A model generated the notes under the pieces. It was given only the letters and a program-made list of their open reading frames with translations. It was not told the origin of the DNA and searched no databases. From Massilia sp. WG5 (lineage in GTDB: Bacteria; Pseudomonadota; Gammaproteobacteria; Burkholderiales; Burkholderiaceae_D): 64,000 bases of DNA. Location of the stretch: the NCBI RefSeq assembly GCF_001412595.2, contig NZ_CP012640.2, forward strand, positions 2,232,001 through 2,296,000, given 5' to 3'. Made by a program: the position numbers and the translations under genes. This document shows, piece by piece, positions 37,575 through 46,979 of the stretch; within the stretch, counting starts at the first letter, position 1; each line of letters opens with the position of its first letter.

Positions 37575-38345
37575 TTACGCTGAGCCGGTGCCGAGGTAGG
37601 CCTCGATCACCGCCTTGTTCTTCTGGATCTCGGCCGGCACCCCTTCCGCGATCAGCTTGCCGTACTCGAGCACCGAGATGCGGTCGCACAGGCCCATCAT
37701 GAGTTTCACGTCATGCTCGATCAGCAGGATGGTGACGCCGGCGCCCTGGATCTTCACCAGCAGCTCGCGCAGCGCCAGCTTCTCGGTCGCGTTCATGCCG
37801 GCCGCCGGCTCGTCCAGCGCCAGCAGGCGCGGTTCGGTCGCGAGCGCGCGCGCGATCTCGAGGCGGCGCTGGTCGCCGTAGGACAGGTAGCGCGCGGTGC
37901 GGTCGCCGAACTGGCCGATGCCGACGAAGTCCAGTAGCTCCCGGGCCCGCGCGCGGATCGCCGCTTCTTCGAGACGCGCCGCCTTGTGGCGCAGGATGGC
38001 GCCGAACACGCCCTGGCGCGTGCGCACGTGGCGCCCGACCATCACGTTTTCCAGCGCCGTCATCTCGCCGAACAGGCGGATGTTCTGGAAGGTGCGCGCG
38101 ATGCCGGCCTTCGCCACCTCGTGCGGGGCGGACGGCGAATACGGCTTGCCGGCCAGCTCGAAGCGGCCCGTGTCCGGCTGGTACAGGCCGGTGATCACGT
38201 TGAAGAAGGTGGTCTTGCCGGCGCCGTTGGGACCGATCAGGCCGTAGATCTGGCCCTGCTCGATGCGGATGCCGACGTCGGTCAGGGCCTGCAGGCCGCC
38301 GAAGCGTTTATTGACGCCGGAGATGTTCAGCAAAACGTCGCTCAT
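37575..38345 (-). CDS. livG: Branched-chain amino acid ABC transporter ATP-binding protein LivG
   Basis: A 256-residue ATPase. Walker A GPNGAGKTT, the LivG-specific ARTFQNIRLFGEMTALENVMVG, signature YLSYGDQRRLEIARAL and Walker B LLALDEPAAGMN are visible. The Met start overlaps the livM stop by four bases (ATGA), indicating translational coupling; livF follows 12 bases later. Confidence 0.94.
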   Translation of the reverse strand: MSDVLLNISGVNKRFGGLQALTDVGIRIEQGQIYGLIGPNGAGKTTFFNVITGLYQPDTGRFELAGKPYSPSAPHEVAKAGIARTFQNIRLFGEMTALENVMVGRHVRTRQGVFGAILRHKAARLEEAAIRARARELLDFVGIGQFGDRTARYLSYGDQRRLEIARALATEPRLLALDEPAAGMNATEKLALRELLVKIQGAGVTILLIEHDVKLMMGLCDRISVLEYGKLIAEGVPAEIQKNKAVIEAYLGTGSA

Positions 38346-39553
38346 GCCTTGTTCTCTTCGTGTTCTTCCTTCGCGATGGCCGCGGCCGGGCGGTCTTCCT
38401 TGCGCGGCGACGGCCACAGGCCGGCCGGGCGGTACAGCATGATGACGACCATGGCCAGGCCGTACAGCAGCTGGCGCAGCACCTCGGCTTCGATCAGCAC
38501 CTTGCCGAACAGCCCCCGCTGGGCCGGTTCGACCACGTGGCGCAGGATTTCCGGCAGGGCCGCCAGCAGCACGCCGCCCATCACCACGCCGGGGATGTGG
38601 CCGATGCCGCCCAGCACCACCATCGCCAGCACGGCGATCGACTCGGTCAGCGAGAAGGATTCCGGCGAAACGAAACCCTGGAAGGCCGCGAACATCGCGC
38701 CGGCCACGCCGCCGAAGCAGGCGCCCATCGAGAACGCCAGCAGCTTGACGTTGCGGGTGTTGATGCCCATCGCCTTGGCTGCGATCTCGTCCTCGCGGAT
38801 CGCCACCCAGGCGCGGCCCAGGCGCGAATGCTGCAGGCGGCTGGTCATGAAGATGGTCACGATGCACAGCAGCAGGAACAGGAAGTAGTAGGCGTTCACC
38901 GACGGGATGCCGAAACCGGCGATATACACCGTGGCCCGCGAGCCCGCCTCCCCCGCCAGCGAAACGCCGAAGATACGGATCGGATCGATCAGGTTGATGC
39001 CCTGCGGACCGTTGGTGAAGTTGATCGGATCGTTCAGGTTGTTCATGAAGATCCGGATGATCTCGCCGAAGCCCAGGGTCACAATGGCCAGGTAGTCGCC
39101 GCGCAGCTTGAGGGTCGGCGCGCCCAGCAGCGCCCCGAAGACGCCGGCCACGATCGCCGCCAGCGGCACGATCGCCCACACCGACAAATGGATGCCGTTG
39201 CTGCGGATGTCTTCGCCGAACAGCGCAACCAGGGAATCGCCCAGCGCCGGCGAATAGTTGACGACCGATTCCAGCAGGCTGGCAAACTGCGGCGACGCCA
39301 GCAGGCCGGTCAGGTAGGCGCCCACCGCGAAGAAGGCGATGTAGCCGAGGTCGAGCAGGCCGGCGAAGCCGACCACGATGTTCAGGCCCAGCGCCAGCAT
39401 GATGTACAGCAGGGCCATGTCGAGGATGCGCACCCAGGAGTTGCCGAACTGGCTGGCAACGAAGGGGAAGACGATCATCACCGCCAGCAGCACGCCGATG
39501 CTGGCCCAGGACTGGCGCGGTTTGTTGTCGAGGTCGAAGGTCAGGAGAGCCAT
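38342..39553 (-). CDS. livM: Branched-chain amino acid ABC transporter permease LivM
   Basis: A 403-residue permease with about ten helices and the LivM signature ALGLNIVVGFAGLLDLGYIAFFAVGAYLTGLLASP. It carries a long periplasmic insertion near residues 85-110 and a charged C-terminal tail (PSPRKEDRPAAAIAKEEHEENKA). It pairs with LivH; start ATG at 39553 lies 18 bases after livH. Confidence 0.93.
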   Translation of the reverse strand: MALLTFDLDNKPRQSWASIGVLLAVMIVFPFVASQFGNSWVRILDMALLYIMLALGLNIVVGFAGLLDLGYIAFFAVGAYLTGLLASPQFASLLESVVNYSPALGDSLVALFGEDIRSNGIHLSVWAIVPLAAIVAGVFGALLGAPTLKLRGDYLAIVTLGFGEIIRIFMNNLNDPINFTNGPQGINLIDPIRIFGVSLAGEAGSRATVYIAGFGIPSVNAYYFLFLLLCIVTIFMTSRLQHSRLGRAWVAIREDEIAAKAMGINTRNVKLLAFSMGACFGGVAGAMFAAFQGFVSPESFSLTESIAVLAMVVLGGIGHIPGVVMGGVLLAALPEILRHVVEPAQRGLFGKVLIEAEVLRQLLYGLAMVVIMLYRPAGLWPSPRKEDRPAAAIAKEEHEENKA

Positions 39554-39571
39554 GGTCTGTGTTCCCTTTCC

Positions 39572-40501
39572 TCAGGCGCGGTCGGCCACGCGTTCGCCCA
39601 TGATGCCGGACGGGCGCACGGTCAGCACCAGGATCAGCACGATGAAGGCGAAGATGTCCTGGTAATTACTGCCGAGGAAGCCGCCGGTCAGGTCGCCGAT
39701 ATAGCCGGCGCCCAGGCTCTCGATGATGCCGAGAACGATCCCGCCGATCATCGCGCCATAGATATTGCCGATGCCGCCCAGCACCGCGGCCGAGAAGGCC
39801 TTCATGCCGGGCACCGTGCCCATCGCGAACTGGATCGAGGCATAGTTGGCGCCCCACATCACGCCGGCCACAGCCGCCAGCGCGGCGCCGATGGCGAAGG
39901 TGGTCACCACCACGCGGTTCGAGTCCACGCCCATCAGGCCGGCCACGCGCGGGTTCTCGGCGACGGCGCGCATGGCGCGGCCCATCTTCGTCTTTTCGAC
40001 CAGGAACACCAGCGCCATCATGCTGAGCGCGGCCAGCACCAGCAGCAGCACCTGGGTTTGCGAAATCACGGCGCCACCGAGCATGATCGGCTCGGACGAC
40101 AGCAGCTGCGGGAAAGGCAGCGGGCTGCGGCCCCAGATCATCATGGCGAAGGTCTGCAGCAGGATCGAGACGCCGATCGCGGTAATCAATGGCGCCAGGC
40201 GCGGCGCATTGCGCAGGCGGCGGTAGGCGATGCGTTCGATCAGCACATTCACCAGCATCGTCACCGGCATCGCGCCGATGATCGCGAGCGCCAGCTGCAG
40301 CCCGCCTGACATGCCCGGGAAGGCGGCCTCGAGGCCCTTCAGGATGCTCAGGCCGACCATCGCGCCGATCATCAGCACGTCGCCGTGGGCGAAGTTAATC
40401 AGGTTCAGCACCCCGTAGACCATGGTATAGCCGAGCGCAATCAGCGCATACATGCTGCCCAGCACCAGTCCGTTCAGGATCTGTTGGATGAAAGTTTCCA
40501 T
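39572..40501 (-). CDS. livH: Branched-chain amino acid ABC transporter permease LivH
   Basis: A 309-residue permease with eight predicted helices, opening MEthionine-started ETFIQQILNGLVLGSMYALIA, and GYTMVYGVLNLINFAHGDVLMIGA as family signature. It heads livHMGF. No substrate-binding protein gene (livJ/livK) is adjacent. The leader before the start is short (17 bases) because a terminator-like hairpin ends at 40519, and only a weak GAGA ribosome-binding site is present. Confidence 0.93.
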   Translation of the reverse strand: METFIQQILNGLVLGSMYALIALGYTMVYGVLNLINFAHGDVLMIGAMVGLSILKGLEAAFPGMSGGLQLALAIIGAMPVTMLVNVLIERIAYRRLRNAPRLAPLITAIGVSILLQTFAMMIWGRSPLPFPQLLSSEPIMLGGAVISQTQVLLLVLAALSMMALVFLVEKTKMGRAMRAVAENPRVAGLMGVDSNRVVVTTFAIGAALAAVAGVMWGANYASIQFAMGTVPGMKAFSAAVLGGIGNIYGAMIGGIVLGIIESLGAGYIGDLTGGFLGSNYQDIFAFIVLILVLTVRPSGIMGERVADRA

Positions 40502-40518
40502 CGATTACTGTCTCATAT

Positions 40519-40550
40519 AAAAAAACGGCACCCGGTTTGCCGAAGTGCCG
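40519..40550 (-). terminator. Intrinsic terminator before livH (apt terminator or attenuator)
   Basis: On the minus strand CGGCAC (40545-40550) and GTGCCG (40526-40531) form a stem with an inner CGG/CCG pairing, followed by TTTTTTT (40519-40525). It is about 100 bases after the apt stop and only 17 bases before the livH start, so it could end the ispH-apt transcript or act as a liv leader attenuator. Confidence 0.75.
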
Positions 40551-40648
40551 CTTTGCTGTTGCATTCACGATTTCCGAGCGTCATCATCATAGCGATGTTT
40601 TTGAAAAACTGACATCGGTAATTGATGCGCCGGGCATGCCGGGCCGAT

Positions 40649-41158
40649 TCAGACGTCGCGCAGCGTAATGACAGGCATTGTGAGAGTGCGCTTGCTCTGG
40701 AAGAAGGAGATGTCGAACAGCGCTGCCGCGCCCACCACTTCCTTGCCGGCCTGGCGCAGCAGGCTGGCCGCCGCCTCGATGGTGCCGCCGGTGGCCAGCA
40801 CGTCGTCGACGATCAGCACGCGCTCGCCCTTGATGCGCGCCGGCTGGATCTCGATGGTCGCGCTGCCGTACTCGCGCTGGTAGTCGATGCTGATCGCCTC
40901 GCCCGGGAGCTTGCCCGGTTTGCGCGCCATCGCGAAGCCGATCGCACGCTTGTAGGCGAGCGCGCCGGCGATCATGAAGCCGCGCGCATCCATCGCCACG
41001 ATGAAATCGAAATGCAGGTCGGCAGTGCGCTCGTACAGGGTGTCGATCGCGACCTGCCAGTGCACCGGGTTGTCGAAGATGCAGCCGACGTCGATGAAAT
41101 TGACGCCGGGTTCCGGATAGTCCTGGAAGAACTCCAGCGGAATCGATTGGAAAGCCAT
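40649..41158 (-). CDS. apt: Adenine phosphoribosyltransferase
   Basis: A 169-residue type I PRTase. The PRPP-binding loop is VLIVDDVLATGGTIEAAASLL near residues 116-136; the hood and FQDYPEPGVNFIDV opening match Apt. It salvages adenine to AMP, with adenosine deaminase at the left end of the window another purine-salvage function. Its ATG shares a base with the ispH stop (TAATG), so they are coupled. Confidence 0.9.
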   Translation of the reverse strand: MAFQSIPLEFFQDYPEPGVNFIDVGCIFDNPVHWQVAIDTLYERTADLHFDFIVAMDARGFMIAGALAYKRAIGFAMARKPGKLPGEAISIDYQREYGSATIEIQPARIKGERVLIVDDVLATGGTIEAAASLLRQAGKEVVGAAALFDISFFQSKRTLTMPVITLRDV

Positions 41159-42099
41159 TACGCGGCCGCGTCGCCGGTCAGGCCCTTCGGCAGCGGGAAG
41201 GTAACGTGCTCTTCCACGCCCTCGAGCGCGCGCACGCTGGCCGCGCCGAGTTCCTTCAGGCGGTCGATCACGGCCTGCACCAGCACTTCCGGGGCCGAAG
41301 CGCCGGCGGTCACGCCGATACGCTTCTTGCCGACGATCCAGCTGGGGTCGATGGCGGCCGCGTTGTCGACCATGTAGGCCGGCGTGCCCATCTTGTCCGC
41401 CACTTCGCGCAGGCGGTTCGAGTTCGAGCTGTTCGGGCTGCCCACCACGACCACGACTTCCACCTGCGGCGCCATGAACTTCACGGCTTCCTGGCGGTTG
41501 GTGGTGGCGTAGCAGATGTCGCCCTTCTTCGGCTCGATGATGTTCGGGAAGCGCAGCTTGAGCGCGGCGATGATCTCGGCGGTGTCGTCGACCGACAGCG
41601 TGGTCTGCGACACGTAGGCCAGCAGGTCCGGATTGGCGACCTGCAGCTTCTCGACGTCCTCGACCGTCTCGACCAGGTGCATGCCCTCTTCCGCCTGGCC
41701 CATGGTGCCCTCGACTTCCGGGTGGCCGGCGTGGCCGATCATGATGATCTCGGCGCCCTGCTTGCGCATCTTGGCGACTTCGACGTGGACCTTGGTGACC
41801 AGCGGGCAGGTGGCGTCGAAGACTTTCAGGCCGCGCGATTCGGCTTCGTCGCGCACGGCTTTCGACACGCCGTGGGCCGAGAACACCAGGGTGTTGCCCG
41901 TCGGAACGTCGTCGAGCTCTTCGATGAAGATCGCGCCCTTGTTGCGCAGGTCGTTGACGACATAGGCGTTGTGCACGATCTCGTGACGCACGTAGATCGG
42001 CGCGCCGAACTGCTGCAGGGCGCGCTCGACGATCTCGATCGCACGGTCGACACCGGCACAGAAGCCGCGCGGCTGGGCTAACAGGATCTCGTTTTCCAT
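41158..42099 (-). CDS. ispH: 4-hydroxy-3-methylbut-2-enyl diphosphate reductase
   Basis: A 313-residue IspH (LytB). It has the conserved cysteine segments [31 protein letters not shown] and [13 protein letters not shown] that hold the iron-sulfur cluster, and the [15 protein letters not shown] loop. It performs the last step of the MEP isoprenoid pathway. It is 10 bases after fkpB, the same order as in E. coli. Confidence 0.97.
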   Translation of the reverse strand: MENEILLAQPRGFCAGVDRAIEIVERALQQFGAPIYVRHEIVHNAYVVNDLRNKGAIFIEELDDVPTGNTLVFSAHGVSKAVRDEAESRGLKVFDATCPLVTKVHVEVAKMRKQGAEIIMIGHAGHPEVEGTMGQAEEGMHLVETVEDVEKLQVANPDLLAYVSQTTLSVDDTAEIIAALKLRFPNIIEPKKGDICYATTNRQEAVKFMAPQVEVVVVVGSPNSSNSNRLREVADKMGTPAYMVDNAAAIDPSWIVGKKRIGVTAGASAPEVLVQAVIDRLKELGAASVRALEGVEEHVTFPLPKGLTGDAAA

Positions 42100-42109
42100 G
42101 ATCTTATTT

Positions 42110-42565
42110 TTACAGGACAGAAATCAGTTGCACTTCGAACTTCAGGGTCTGGCCGGCCAGCGGGTGGTTGAAGTCGAACAGGGCGTCGTTCTCGCGCATC
42201 TGCAGCAGGACGCCGGCAAAACGGCCGCCGCCCGGCGCGGCGAAGTCGACCAGGTCGCCGACCTGGTAATCGGCGTCCGGCACCGAATTCTCCGCCAGCG
42301 TCTTCTTCGACACGGCCTGGATCAGTTCCGGGTTGCGCGGGCCGAAAGCTTCATCGGGACCCAGTTCGAAGGTCGTATGCGTGCCTTCTGCCATGCCCAG
42401 CAGGCGTTGCTCGAGAGGCGGCGCGAGCTGGCCCTGGCCCAGCATCAGGGTGGCCGGCGTGCTGCCGAAGGTTGTGACGATATCAGTACCGTCGGCGGTG
42501 GCAAGACGATAATGCAGAGTCAGGTAAGCCGTTTCGGTGACGATGGGAGCGTTGGTGGTGGACAT
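42110..42565 (-). CDS. fkpB: FKBP-type peptidyl-prolyl isomerase (SlpA)
   Basis: A 151-residue cytoplasmic PPIase of the SlpA/FkpB type: [41 protein letters not shown] and [17 protein letters not shown] are the FKBP core with an inserted flap domain. It catalyses proline isomerisation and chaperoning. The fkpB-ispH adjacency is conserved in proteobacteria. Confidence 0.93.
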   Translation of the reverse strand: MSTTNAPIVTETAYLTLHYRLATADGTDIVTTFGSTPATLMLGQGQLAPPLEQRLLGMAEGTHTTFELGPDEAFGPRNPELIQAVSKKTLAENSVPDADYQVGDLVDFAAPGGGRFAGVLLQMRENDALFDFNHPLAGQTLKFEVQLISVL

Positions 42566-42660
42566 TGCGGAGTGCGTAGTGTGTGGACATGCAAACCGCT
42601 ATTGTAAGCCAGAGCCGCCAGTCCCGTCCGTTCCAGCCCACTTTTTACGGAGAGGCCGCC

Positions 42661-43335
42661 ATGGGAATCAAGGACTGGTCCGAACAGGAAAGACCGCGCG
42701 AACGCCTGGTGCGCGAAGGCGCGCAGGCGCTGTCCAATTCCGAGCTGCTGGCCCTGCTGCTGCGGGTGGGCGTGCGCGGCAAGAGCGCGGTCGAGCTGGG
42801 GCGCGACATCCTGCAGCACTTCGGCTCCCTGCATGGCCTGTTCGGGGCGACGCTGTCCGATTTTTCCGAAGTGCATGGGCTAGGCATGGCCAAATATGCG
42901 CAGATGCAGGCCGTGATGGAGCTGGCGCGCCGCGCGATCGCCGAGCAGATGCATGCCGGCGATGTGCTGTCCTCGCCCGAGGCGGTCAAGCGCTACCTGC
43001 GCATCAGGCTCGGCGGACGCTCCTACGAATCCTTCGTGGTGTTGTTTGTAGACGTCAAGAACCGCCTGATCGCCGACAAGGAGCTGTTCCGCGGCACCCT
43101 GACGCACGCCAGCGTCCACCCGCGCGAGGTGGTCAAGGAAGCCCTGGCCTGCAATGCGGCCAGCGTCCTGCTGGCGCACAACCACCCGTCCGGCTCGCCG
43201 GACCCGAGCGAAGCCGACCTTCGCCTGACGCATACGCTGAGCCAGGCGCTGGCGCTGGTCGACATCCGCGTGCTGGACCATTTCGTGGTGGCCGGGCCGC
43301 TGGTTCACTCGTTTGCCGAGCACGGCCAGCTCTAG
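42661..43335 (+). CDS. radC: RadC family JAB/MPN domain protein
   Basis: A 224-residue RadC (222 in E. coli). The N-terminal helix-hairpin-helix region has [25 protein letters not shown]; the JAB/MPN metal motif [14 protein letters not shown] gives His173, His175 and Asp186. Its former DNA-repair role is doubted; related proteins act around natural transformation. The start [16 protein letters not shown] at 42661 is the family N-terminus, with GGAG upstream. It is divergent from fkpB. Confidence 0.93.
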   Translation: MGIKDWSEQERPRERLVREGAQALSNSELLALLLRVGVRGKSAVELGRDILQHFGSLHGLFGATLSDFSEVHGLGMAKYAQMQAVMELARRAIAEQMHAGDVLSSPEAVKRYLRIRLGGRSYESFVVLFVDVKNRLIADKELFRGTLTHASVHPREVVKEALACNAASVLLAHNHPSGSPDPSEADLRLTHTLSQALALVDIRVLDHFVVAGPLVHSFAEHGQL

Positions 43336-43345
43336 AGGATGGCGC

Positions 43346-44884
43346 TTACGGCGGACCGGCCGGGACGCAAGCCAGCATGAAGGCCATGCGCCTGCCGCTG
43401 CCCCCGCCGTGTTCCAGCGCCAGCTCCACCACCTCGCCGCGCGCCAGCCGGGCCGCCGGCCAGATCGCGTGGAAACTTGCCAGCGCGGCGGGCGCGTCCT
43501 GCGCATGGGCCACCAGCACGGCCGGCGCGGCCAGGTCGTGACGCTCGCGCCGTTCGTCTTCCAGCAGCACGGAGCGCAGCGTGGGCAGGGCGAAGCGCAG
43601 GTTGCCGGCCGTCAGCAGGCTTTCCGTCACGATCGTGCGCGCGGCCGGGCATTGCCGCTGCAGCGCCTGCGCCAGCGCGGGATAGGGGTGATTGCGCGTC
43701 ATGTCCTTGCCCAGGACCGGCCCCAGCCAGGGTCGCGCCGGCAGCAGGGCCAGCAGGCACAGCGCAACCGTCACGGCGATGCGCCGGATATCGGCGTAGA
43801 TGGCGTCCCGGCCCAGCGCGGGAAACATGACGACGACGCCCAGCGGCAGGGAAAACAGCAGCGGAATCATCCAGCGTTCCTTGATCGTGCCGACCTCCCC
43901 CGTCAGCGCGAGCACGAGCAGCGCTGCGCCGCAGATGGCGTACAGGCAGGCGAAGAAGCGGCTGGCCGGCGCGGTACGGTCGAAGCTGGCCCGCCCGCGC
44001 CACAGCGCCCTGCGGCGCCAGCAGACCGCCGCCCAGACCAGCGCCGGCGGCGTGACGAAGCTGGCGACCGCCTTCAGCTCCCCCAGGCCGCCCTGCACCA
44101 CCCGCCGGAGCCACGGCGCGGCGATCGCCCCATCCTGCATCTTGCGCAGCGTGCCGCCGAAGGCCAGGCCGGGATCCTGCACCATCCAGCCGGCATGCGG
44201 CAGCACCAGCAGGATGGCCGGCAGCACGGCAGTCCAGATCCTGCGGTTCCACAGGAGCTCGCGATGCGCGCGCACCAGCAGGCTGGCCCCCAGCAGGCCC
44301 ATCAGGAACACGCCGTAGTTGTACTTGGCCTGCAGGCCGAGCCCGCACAGCAGCCCGAAGCCGACATGGCGCGCCAGCGTCGGCCTTCCCAGCAGCGCGA
44401 AGTACAGCCACAGGGTGGCGCCGGCAATGGCGGTCATCAGCACCGAATGGGTCTGGATGCGCATCGCTTCCCAGCCGACCTGGGGAAACAGCGCCAGCGA
44501 CGCCGTGATGGCCAGCGCGCCATGGCGTCCGATCAAGAGCCGGGCCGCCCGGTACACCGTGATGCAGGTCGCGGCCAGCACCAGGGTCTTGAGGATCAGC
44601 AGGCCGAAGCGGTTGATGCCGAAGATGTCGAAGCTGAGCCACTGCAGCCAAGCGTACAGCGGCGGCTGGGTGCCGTAGCCGAGCCGCAGATCCTGGGTGA
44701 GATAGACGATCTCGGCCTCGTCGCGCTCGAGCGTGCCGTGCTCCGCCAGGCGGATGAGGAAGTAGGCCAGGCACCAGGCGAGCAGCGCCAGCAGTGGGCG
44801 CGCGTCCGCGCCGGATGGCGGATCCGGGGGCGCGGCGCGGGAATCTGGCGGCCGCTGCAATTCGGCCGGCGAGTCGTCGTGCAT
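43346..44884 (-). CDS. GT39/ArnT-like glycosyltransferase (membrane)
   Basis: A 512-residue integral membrane protein with a Pro-rich cytoplasmic tail of about 30 residues and at least ten helices. Near the first loop, RLAEHGTLERDEAEIVYLTQDLRLGYGTQPPLYAWLQW carries the acidic DE motif of PMT/ArnT enzymes. It would transfer a sugar from a lipid-phosphate donor at the periplasmic side. There is no arn operon nearby, so the acceptor is unknown. ATG 44884 follows GAGG by five bases. It converges with radC. Confidence 0.8.
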   Translation of the reverse strand: MHDDSPAELQRPPDSRAAPPDPPSGADARPLLALLAWCLAYFLIRLAEHGTLERDEAEIVYLTQDLRLGYGTQPPLYAWLQWLSFDIFGINRFGLLILKTLVLAATCITVYRAARLLIGRHGALAITASLALFPQVGWEAMRIQTHSVLMTAIAGATLWLYFALLGRPTLARHVGFGLLCGLGLQAKYNYGVFLMGLLGASLLVRAHRELLWNRRIWTAVLPAILLVLPHAGWMVQDPGLAFGGTLRKMQDGAIAAPWLRRVVQGGLGELKAVASFVTPPALVWAAVCWRRRALWRGRASFDRTAPASRFFACLYAICGAALLVLALTGEVGTIKERWMIPLLFSLPLGVVVMFPALGRDAIYADIRRIAVTVALCLLALLPARPWLGPVLGKDMTRNHPYPALAQALQRQCPAARTIVTESLLTAGNLRFALPTLRSVLLEDERRERHDLAAPAVLVAHAQDAPAALASFHAIWPAARLARGEVVELALEHGGGSGRRMAFMLACVPAGPP

Positions 44885-45092
44885 GGCAGCCTCGTGGTGT
44901 CGACCTGCCCACACTGAGGCATCCATGCATCATGGGATTGAAGTTCGACAAAGGTGCGGCATGGCCAGCGAGGGGCTGCTTATTACACCGGATAACAGTG
45001 TGAAAACAGCAGCTTAGCGCACAAGACTTGCCAAATTTTACGATTGTTAAATCTGTGAGATATTCTAAGAAACAATTTTTTTCCGCAAGTTG

Positions 45093-45122
45093 TTGATTAC
45101 GCGGCTGTTTTCACGCTATACT
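45093..45122 (+). promoter_or_regulatory. Predicted rpmB promoter
   Basis: TTGATT (45093-45098) and TATACT (45117-45122) lie 18 bases apart, 41 bases before the rpmB start. An 11-base sequence overlapping the spacer (GCTGTTTTCAC, 45104-45114) is repeated inverted at 45000-45010. Confidence 0.62.
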
Positions 45123-45163
45123 CTCGTTTTTCCAATTGTGGAAGTTTACTCAAGGAGTGCGCT

Positions 45164-45400
45164 ATGGCACGTGTTTGCCAAGTTACTGGCAAGGGCCCGA
45201 TGGTTGGCAACAACGTCTCCCACGCCAACAACAAAACCAAGCGTCGTTTTCTGCCGAACCTGCAGAACCGCCGCATCTTCGTAGAATCCGAAAACCGCTG
45301 GGTCTCCCTGCGTATTTCGAATGCCGGCCTGCGCGTCATCGACAAGCTGGGCATCGACGCTGTGCTGGCCGATCTGCGCGCCCGCGGCGAGAAAATCTAA
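45164..45400 (+). CDS. rpmB: 50S ribosomal protein L28
   Basis: A 78-residue L28: [29 protein letters not shown] is the canonical start, ending RGEKI. AAGGAG precedes it. It is followed 13 bases later by rpmG, the usual rpmBG operon. It has only one cysteine (Cys5), so the zinc-binding form is absent. Confidence 0.98.
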   Translation: MARVCQVTGKGPMVGNNVSHANNKTKRRFLPNLQNRRIFVESENRWVSLRISNAGLRVIDKLGIDAVLADLRARGEKI

Positions 45401-45413
45401 ATAGGGAGCTATC

Positions 45414-45581
45414 ATGGCAAAAACTGGCCGCGACAAGATCAAACTGGAATCGACCGCAGGTACCGGTCACTTCTACACCACGACCAAGAACAAGCGCACG
45501 ATGCCGGCGAAGATGGAAATCACCAAATTCGACCCGAAAGCACGTAAGCACGTGATCTACAAAGAAACCAAGATCAAGTAA
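45414..45581 (+). CDS. rpmG: 50S ribosomal protein L33
   Basis: A 55-residue protein, too short for many ORF finders, opening [20 protein letters not shown] and ending KETKIK. It lacks the CxxC zinc knuckles of the zinc-dependent L33 type, so it is the zinc-independent paralogue. It has AGGGAG upstream and ends at a strong terminator. Confidence 0.97.
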   Translation: MAKTGRDKIKLESTAGTGHFYTTTKNKRTMPAKMEITKFDPKARKHVIYKETKIK

Positions 45582-45600
45582 TCTGGTTTCTTCGGTCCCA

Positions 45601-45636
45601 AAAAAAGCCGCCCACTTCGCAGTGCGCGGCTTTTTT
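45601..45636 (+). terminator. Intrinsic terminator of rpmBG
   Basis: AAAAAAGCCGC (45601-45611) pairs with GCGGCTTTTTT (45626-45636), with an inner CACT/AGTG stem. The stem itself ends in six T residues. Confidence 0.95.
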
Positions 45637-45732
45637 GTTGTTGACTCGGATCAGCCCGCCATTGAATTGCTTCCGCCGCCCGGCGGCAGGCTCGCTATAG
45701 TCGAATGTCTGCCGCTCTCGGAGGAAAGAACC

Positions 45733-46854
45733 ATGTGGCAAGCTTTCCGTTTCAATCTCCGCCTCAAACTCCTCGTCCTGCTCATCCCCGGCCTGCTGGC
45801 CGCCTGCTCCACTCCCTACCGCCCCGCGGTTGTCGTGCGCGACAGCGCGCCCTTCCCCGGCATCGCCAACCTGGTCCGGACCGGCAGCGGCCGCCCGCTC
45901 GACGTCATCCTGGTGCATGGCATGTGCACCCACGACGCCACCTGGGCCAACCGCGGCATCGACCACATCGCCGGCGTGGTGTCGGCGAACGTCCCGGAGC
46001 AGGCGACGCAGAGCGCCAACGGCGTCCAGGTCGTCGAGCGCACCCAGCAGATCGGCGGGACCCCGGTGCGCTTCCACGCCCTGCTCTGGTCGCCGCTGAC
46101 CTCGCCGCTCAAGCGCCAGCTCGACTACGACAACACCGGCAGCCCGAGCGATTGCTCGGCCGCCGGCAGTGGCGAGTGCAAGCCGAAGCGGGCCCGGCTG
46201 AATGGCTACGTCAAGGACAATCTGCTGAACGACTGCCTGTCCGACGCCGTGATCTACGAAGGCGCCAGCCATGATGCGATCCGCGACGCCATGGTCGAGT
46301 CGATCTCGCGCATCCTGGAAAGCAATCCGAACGGCGACCACACCCTGGCCGTGGTCGCGGAAAGCCTGGGCAGCAAGATCCTGTTCGACGCGCTGAGCAG
46401 CATGCTCGAATCGCGCCAGCCGCGCACCCGGGAGCTGGGCCAGCAGGCGGCGCGCCGCCTCGGCCTGCTGTTCATGGCCGGCAACCAGCTGCCCATCCTC
46501 GGGCTGGCCGAGCAGGACATCGAACGCCAGCCCGGCAACCGCAGCGCGGGGGCGCCGGACTCGCTGCAGCGCTTCCTCGAACTGCGCCGTCGCCAGACGG
46601 CCCCGCGCGCGGAAACGATCGCGCGCCTGGCCGTGGTCGCGTTTACCGATCCGAACGACCTGCTGTCCTACCGCCTGCTGCCGGCCCGCTATGCGGCGCC
46701 GGACGTGGCGGTGGCGGACGTGCTGGTGTCGAACGCCAGGACCTGGCTCGGCCTGATCGAAGACCCGGTGTCGGCGCACCTGGATTACCTGGCGAATCCG
46801 GAGGCGGCCAGGCTGGTCGCATGCGGCTGGCCGGACACCGGCGCCTGCCCTTGA
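45733..46854 (+). CDS. Lipoprotein with alpha/beta-hydrolase-like fold
   Basis: A 373-residue predicted lipoprotein (lipobox LLAAC near residue 26). ILVHGMCTHD looks like the oxyanion-hole HG segment of alpha/beta hydrolases, and VVAESLGSKILFDAL supplies a serine in an AESLG nucleophile elbow. Substrate unknown; possibly an esterase anchored in the envelope. GGAAAGAA before ATG 45733 acts as ribosome-binding site. It starts about 100 bases after the rpmBG terminator. Confidence 0.7.
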   Translation: MWQAFRFNLRLKLLVLLIPGLLAACSTPYRPAVVVRDSAPFPGIANLVRTGSGRPLDVILVHGMCTHDATWANRGIDHIAGVVSANVPEQATQSANGVQVVERTQQIGGTPVRFHALLWSPLTSPLKRQLDYDNTGSPSDCSAAGSGECKPKRARLNGYVKDNLLNDCLSDAVIYEGASHDAIRDAMVESISRILESNPNGDHTLAVVAESLGSKILFDALSSMLESRQPRTRELGQQAARRLGLLFMAGNQLPILGLAEQDIERQPGNRSAGAPDSLQRFLELRRRQTAPRAETIARLAVVAFTDPNDLLSYRLLPARYAAPDVAVADVLVSNARTWLGLIEDPVSAHLDYLANPEAARLVACGWPDTGACP

Positions 46855-46979
46855 ACGGCGCCGGCGCGGCCGCTGGCGTGCGCCCCGCGCCCTCGAATGC
46901 GCGTAGATTCAAAGGAGGCAGATCGTGCCGCGGCGGCTTCGCCGCAGGGTAGACCGGCCACGCGCAGAGCGAGGGCATC

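Noticed and set aside
38360..40309. A 649-codon plus-strand frame opposite livM and livH
   Set aside because: Composition is Arg/Gln/His/Asp-rich nonsense typical of antisense to membrane protein genes.
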